A stretch of DNA of 64,000 nucleotides from Phragmites australis (Eukaryota > Streptophyta > Magnoliopsida > Poales > Poaceae). This document shows positions 61,746 through 64,000 of this stretch, piece after piece (position 1 is the stretch's first letter; the number at the start of each line of letters is the position of its first letter). The stretch covers positions 26,016,501 to 26,080,500 of the forward strand of contig NC_084923.1 in assembly GCF_958298935.1 (NCBI RefSeq), in the 5' to 3' direction. Made by a program: the position numbers and the translations under genes. The notes beneath the pieces are model-generated. The model saw only the letters and a list, made by a program, of their open reading frames with translations, was not told the origin of the DNA and searched no databases.

Positions 61746-63433
61746 TGTTGGAATTTGAAGGAGTCTTTCCTTTAAAATTTGAATTTGAGTTGGAGTCAAA
61801 TTTGAATTGAGCAAAATTCCTTAAAAGGAAAAAAAAGAGGAATTAGGCCTGATCGAATGGGCCGCTTCTAGGCCCAAAAGCCGAGCAGCCCACCCGGCTG
61901 GCTGCCTAACCTAAAGGGGTGCCCCTGCTCTGGGGTTGGCGGCGGCCGCCACAGGGTAGTGTTGGGGGGCTCTGCCCTTCTCGGTTCTCCGTTCGTCGCC
62001 CGGCGATTTCGGCGCGCCGTTGAGGCGTCGTGGGGTGGATGCCAGGCCTCTTCCTCTCCCTACAAAGGCAGGTGGACTCACCTGATCTTCCACCGGATTT
62101 TTCCTTCTGTGAGCTATTCTCCACTTGCTCTGATCCACGGTTCTCTCTCTGTGTTTCTTTCTCGTGCGAGGCTGTGCCGGCTTCCTCCGATGGGGCGTCG
62201 ACCGACACGGTTGAGCTCACCTCTGGTTGAGTTCCCGTCGGCTCTCTCTCGCCGGCCTCGTGCGGGATTTGGCGCTGCGCCTTCTGCCTGTTCGGTGTTC
62301 GGCTGATTCGGTGGCTAGCTGCGCGTGTGCGCGAGGAGATCTGTGGTGTGGTGGCTTGGTGTTTTCTGGGCTGTGCCTTCGTGCACGCCATTGCTTGCAG
62401 TGTTCGGCTTCTTCACCTTGGCCCGGTGTTGGACTCTTGCTGTTGTGGTTTCTCTGCTTCTCACGTGTTGGCTGTGGTGTGCCTCGCAGTCGGCTCAGTG
62501 GCATTGTATCTCCGAAAGCTGTTCCCAGTTGGCCTTGGCATAGAGGGGAATCTCAGTTTTCTGGGTCAGTGCATTCACGTGCCTTGCCATCTTCATCCTC
62601 CTGGACAGTAAGCTCGTTCCAATCCCTTCTTTACATTCCAGCGTGCAATTTTGATTCTCATCTAAGTACTCTGTATATGCATGCTAGAATTGGCAATATT
62701 CTACTCTGTGATGAATGCGAGCTAAGTGCGTTTAGTGTATCAATTGAGCTCTTAAGCTGGGCCGTAGTTGCCGGTTATTGATCTAGCTGAATTTCTGTTA
62801 TTCATCTGTGTGTCCACTGTGGTGTGCATTTTGACACCCTCTGTTCAGTGGTTCTGTGTTGGCACGGGAACTCTGGAAAGCACTTGGTGTTATCTGATTC
62901 TGTTGGCTTGGGCGCCCTTGTATATTGCTCTTGATCTGGTGTCACCTTGTGGCACCTTGCTCTGATCAGTTGCATTCGGCTGTCTTTGAGGCTGCCTGAT
63001 CCTGATGGTTTGGGCGCCCTGATGTGCTCTGTGTTTGGCATTCTTTCTCTGTTATCTTTAGAGGCCGACTGATACTGTGCATTTCAGAGGTGTTCTCTTG
63101 ATCATAAACTAGTGTAGCACGGCCTAGCTTTAGAGGAGATTTGATACACTGATCGGTAACATCTTAGTATGTGTTGATGGCTGTTAATTCGGCAACTCGC
63201 TCTAAGAGCCATGACTTTGTTTTAATAAATATTCATGTGTTATATTGCCTCACTTTGTCAACTGTCAGTCTTGATTCATTTGTATTCATGAGTAGCTTAT
63301 GTGCTTTCATATATGCTTTTGAAATGGTCATGTTTACCTATATGATATATGTTGGCAGTTATGTTTTTATATACTCTTGTACATTCGGAATCATTTCAAT
63401 CGGAAAGTTGCTAAAATGTAATTTGATACCACA
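61746..63433 (+). repeat. 3' LTR of element E (1,688 bp)
   Basis: Matches 55603-57291. Differences include TTTTT/TCTTT near the start, GTG/CTC near 61929, and GATACAACA/GATACCACA at the end. Confidence 0.9.
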
Positions 63434-64000
63434 ATATCTACCAGCTCAGGAATGATATTTGTGTTTACTCAGGGATTCATATGCAGGATCAAGATCAAAG
63501 TGTATGATCTCTATTACCGCTAGCATCCAGTATTTTTTTTAACGTGTAATGGTTTCCCATTTCTTTAAGCATGATATTGAACATGATCTTTCTATCATGT
63601 GAATGTAGGTTGTTAGATTATTCTAGAGATCATAGCATATTATCAGTAAATAGTGCAGCTACAACAAATTGGTGGTCATGTCGTATTAGAGGTTGGTTCA
63701 ATCCCAGGGGACCTTCCAAAGAAAAATGATGTTGGTGCTATTAACCTGGTCTTCATTGGATGAAGATGTTTGCATCTCGCTTCAATGTATATTAGAATAT
63801 ACATAAAGTTACAGTTCAAAAATAAAACATGTTATTATGGTTAATGGAGACAAGTTAAACTATATGCGTACTTGATTTTTTCCCCCTCAAAGATCTTCCT
63901 ATTGATTGTATCAATGCAGAGTTGAGGACTTCAACCTAGATTTCGCTCCCCCTTGCTTGAATAGTTGATCTGCTTTGATTAATGTGGCACATTTGATCAT
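63434..64000 (+). other. Flank right of element E with a possible exon at 63659-63763
   Basis: After an acceptor-like GTGCAG (ends 63658) the frame reads LQQIGGHVV, EVGSIPGDLPKKNDVG and AINLVFIG, then TGA at 63761. The composition is convincingly protein-like, and it lies on the same strand as the exon-like pieces left of element E. The family is not recognised. The remainder to 64000 shows nothing further. Confidence 0.35.

Larger units (their letters stand above)
55603..63433 (+). mobile_element. Element E: young Ty1/copia retrotransposon, 7.8 kb
   Basis: LTRs at 55603-57291 and 61746-63433 start TGTTGGAATTTGAAGG and end GATACMACA. By eye they differ at about two dozen sites (about 1.3-1.5%). 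Gag-pol reads on the plus strand with integrase before reverse transcriptase, the copia order. The polypurine tract is at 61734-61745. No canonical iMet primer site follows the left LTR, and the gag ATG is only about 20 bases away. Confidence 0.9.

Noticed and set aside
1..64000. CRISPR array, bacterial operons, rRNA or tRNA genes
   Set aside because: Repeats found are TE-derived or tandem duplications, not spaced short repeats with unique spacers; no cloverleaf or rRNA signature was seen.

Overview
The window is plant nuclear DNA, most likely from a grass (Poaceae, probably panicoid). The signs are nested LTR retrotransposons of several lineages, a Sirevirus-type LTR packed with CCGGA/TCCGG palindromes, a CACTA DNA transposon, GC-rich coding exons in AT-rich intergenic DNA, and an intron with standard GT-AG borders. 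Nothing looks bacterial or viral in the free-living sense. No rRNA, tRNA or CRISPR array was seen. All assignments come from reading the sequence; no database search was possible.

Layout. Positions 1-5932 hold a minus-strand Ty1/copia element of Sirevirus type with two LTRs, a broken gag and no pol. It is followed by a hairpin fragment and a diverged LTR remnant (6040-7179). Positions 7180-9509 hold no gene I recognise. A complete non-autonomous CACTA transposon lies at 9510-10609 with a perfect ATA target duplication. Positions 11387-44569 resolve into one old minus-strand Ty3/gypsy element of Tat type (element D) with target duplication ATGAT. It was split by two plus-strand chromovirus (Tekay/Del-like) elements: A (12315-25295, left LTR truncated) and B (28665-41194, target duplication TCTAG). 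A and B have long LTRs (about 3.1-3.6 kb), iMet-type primer sites, and gag-pol regions ending in a chromodomain-like tail. Both are dead: stops, frameshifts, and in B lost catalytic residues in protease and reverse transcriptase.

To the right, 44575-45928 carries a partial tandem duplication and 47717-49475 a 1.76-kb inverted repeat with arms of about 0.7 kb. The one confident host gene is at 50349-51716: a two-exon lysine-rich classical arabinogalactan protein with signal peptide and GPI-anchor signal. Downstream are a 109-bp tandem duplication, a foldback MITE and a second hairpin MITE. A relatively young Ty1/copia element E (55603-63433, LTRs about 98-99% identical by eye) has inserted into what may be an unidentified spliced host gene (54480-64000).

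The most unusual observations are these. (1) Short peptide-coding blocks inside the LTRs of A and B differ mainly at synonymous positions although most of the LTR has diverged, and one is preceded by a splice-acceptor-like site. (2) An accessory leader ORF lies upstream of gag in A and is absent from B. (3) A and B share a stop codon at gag codon 36 (TAG in one, TAA in the other). (4) The Sirevirus-like element is gag-only and carries scattered copies of its LTR/primer-site junction and its polypurine tract. (5) The nested history can be read exactly from target-site duplications.
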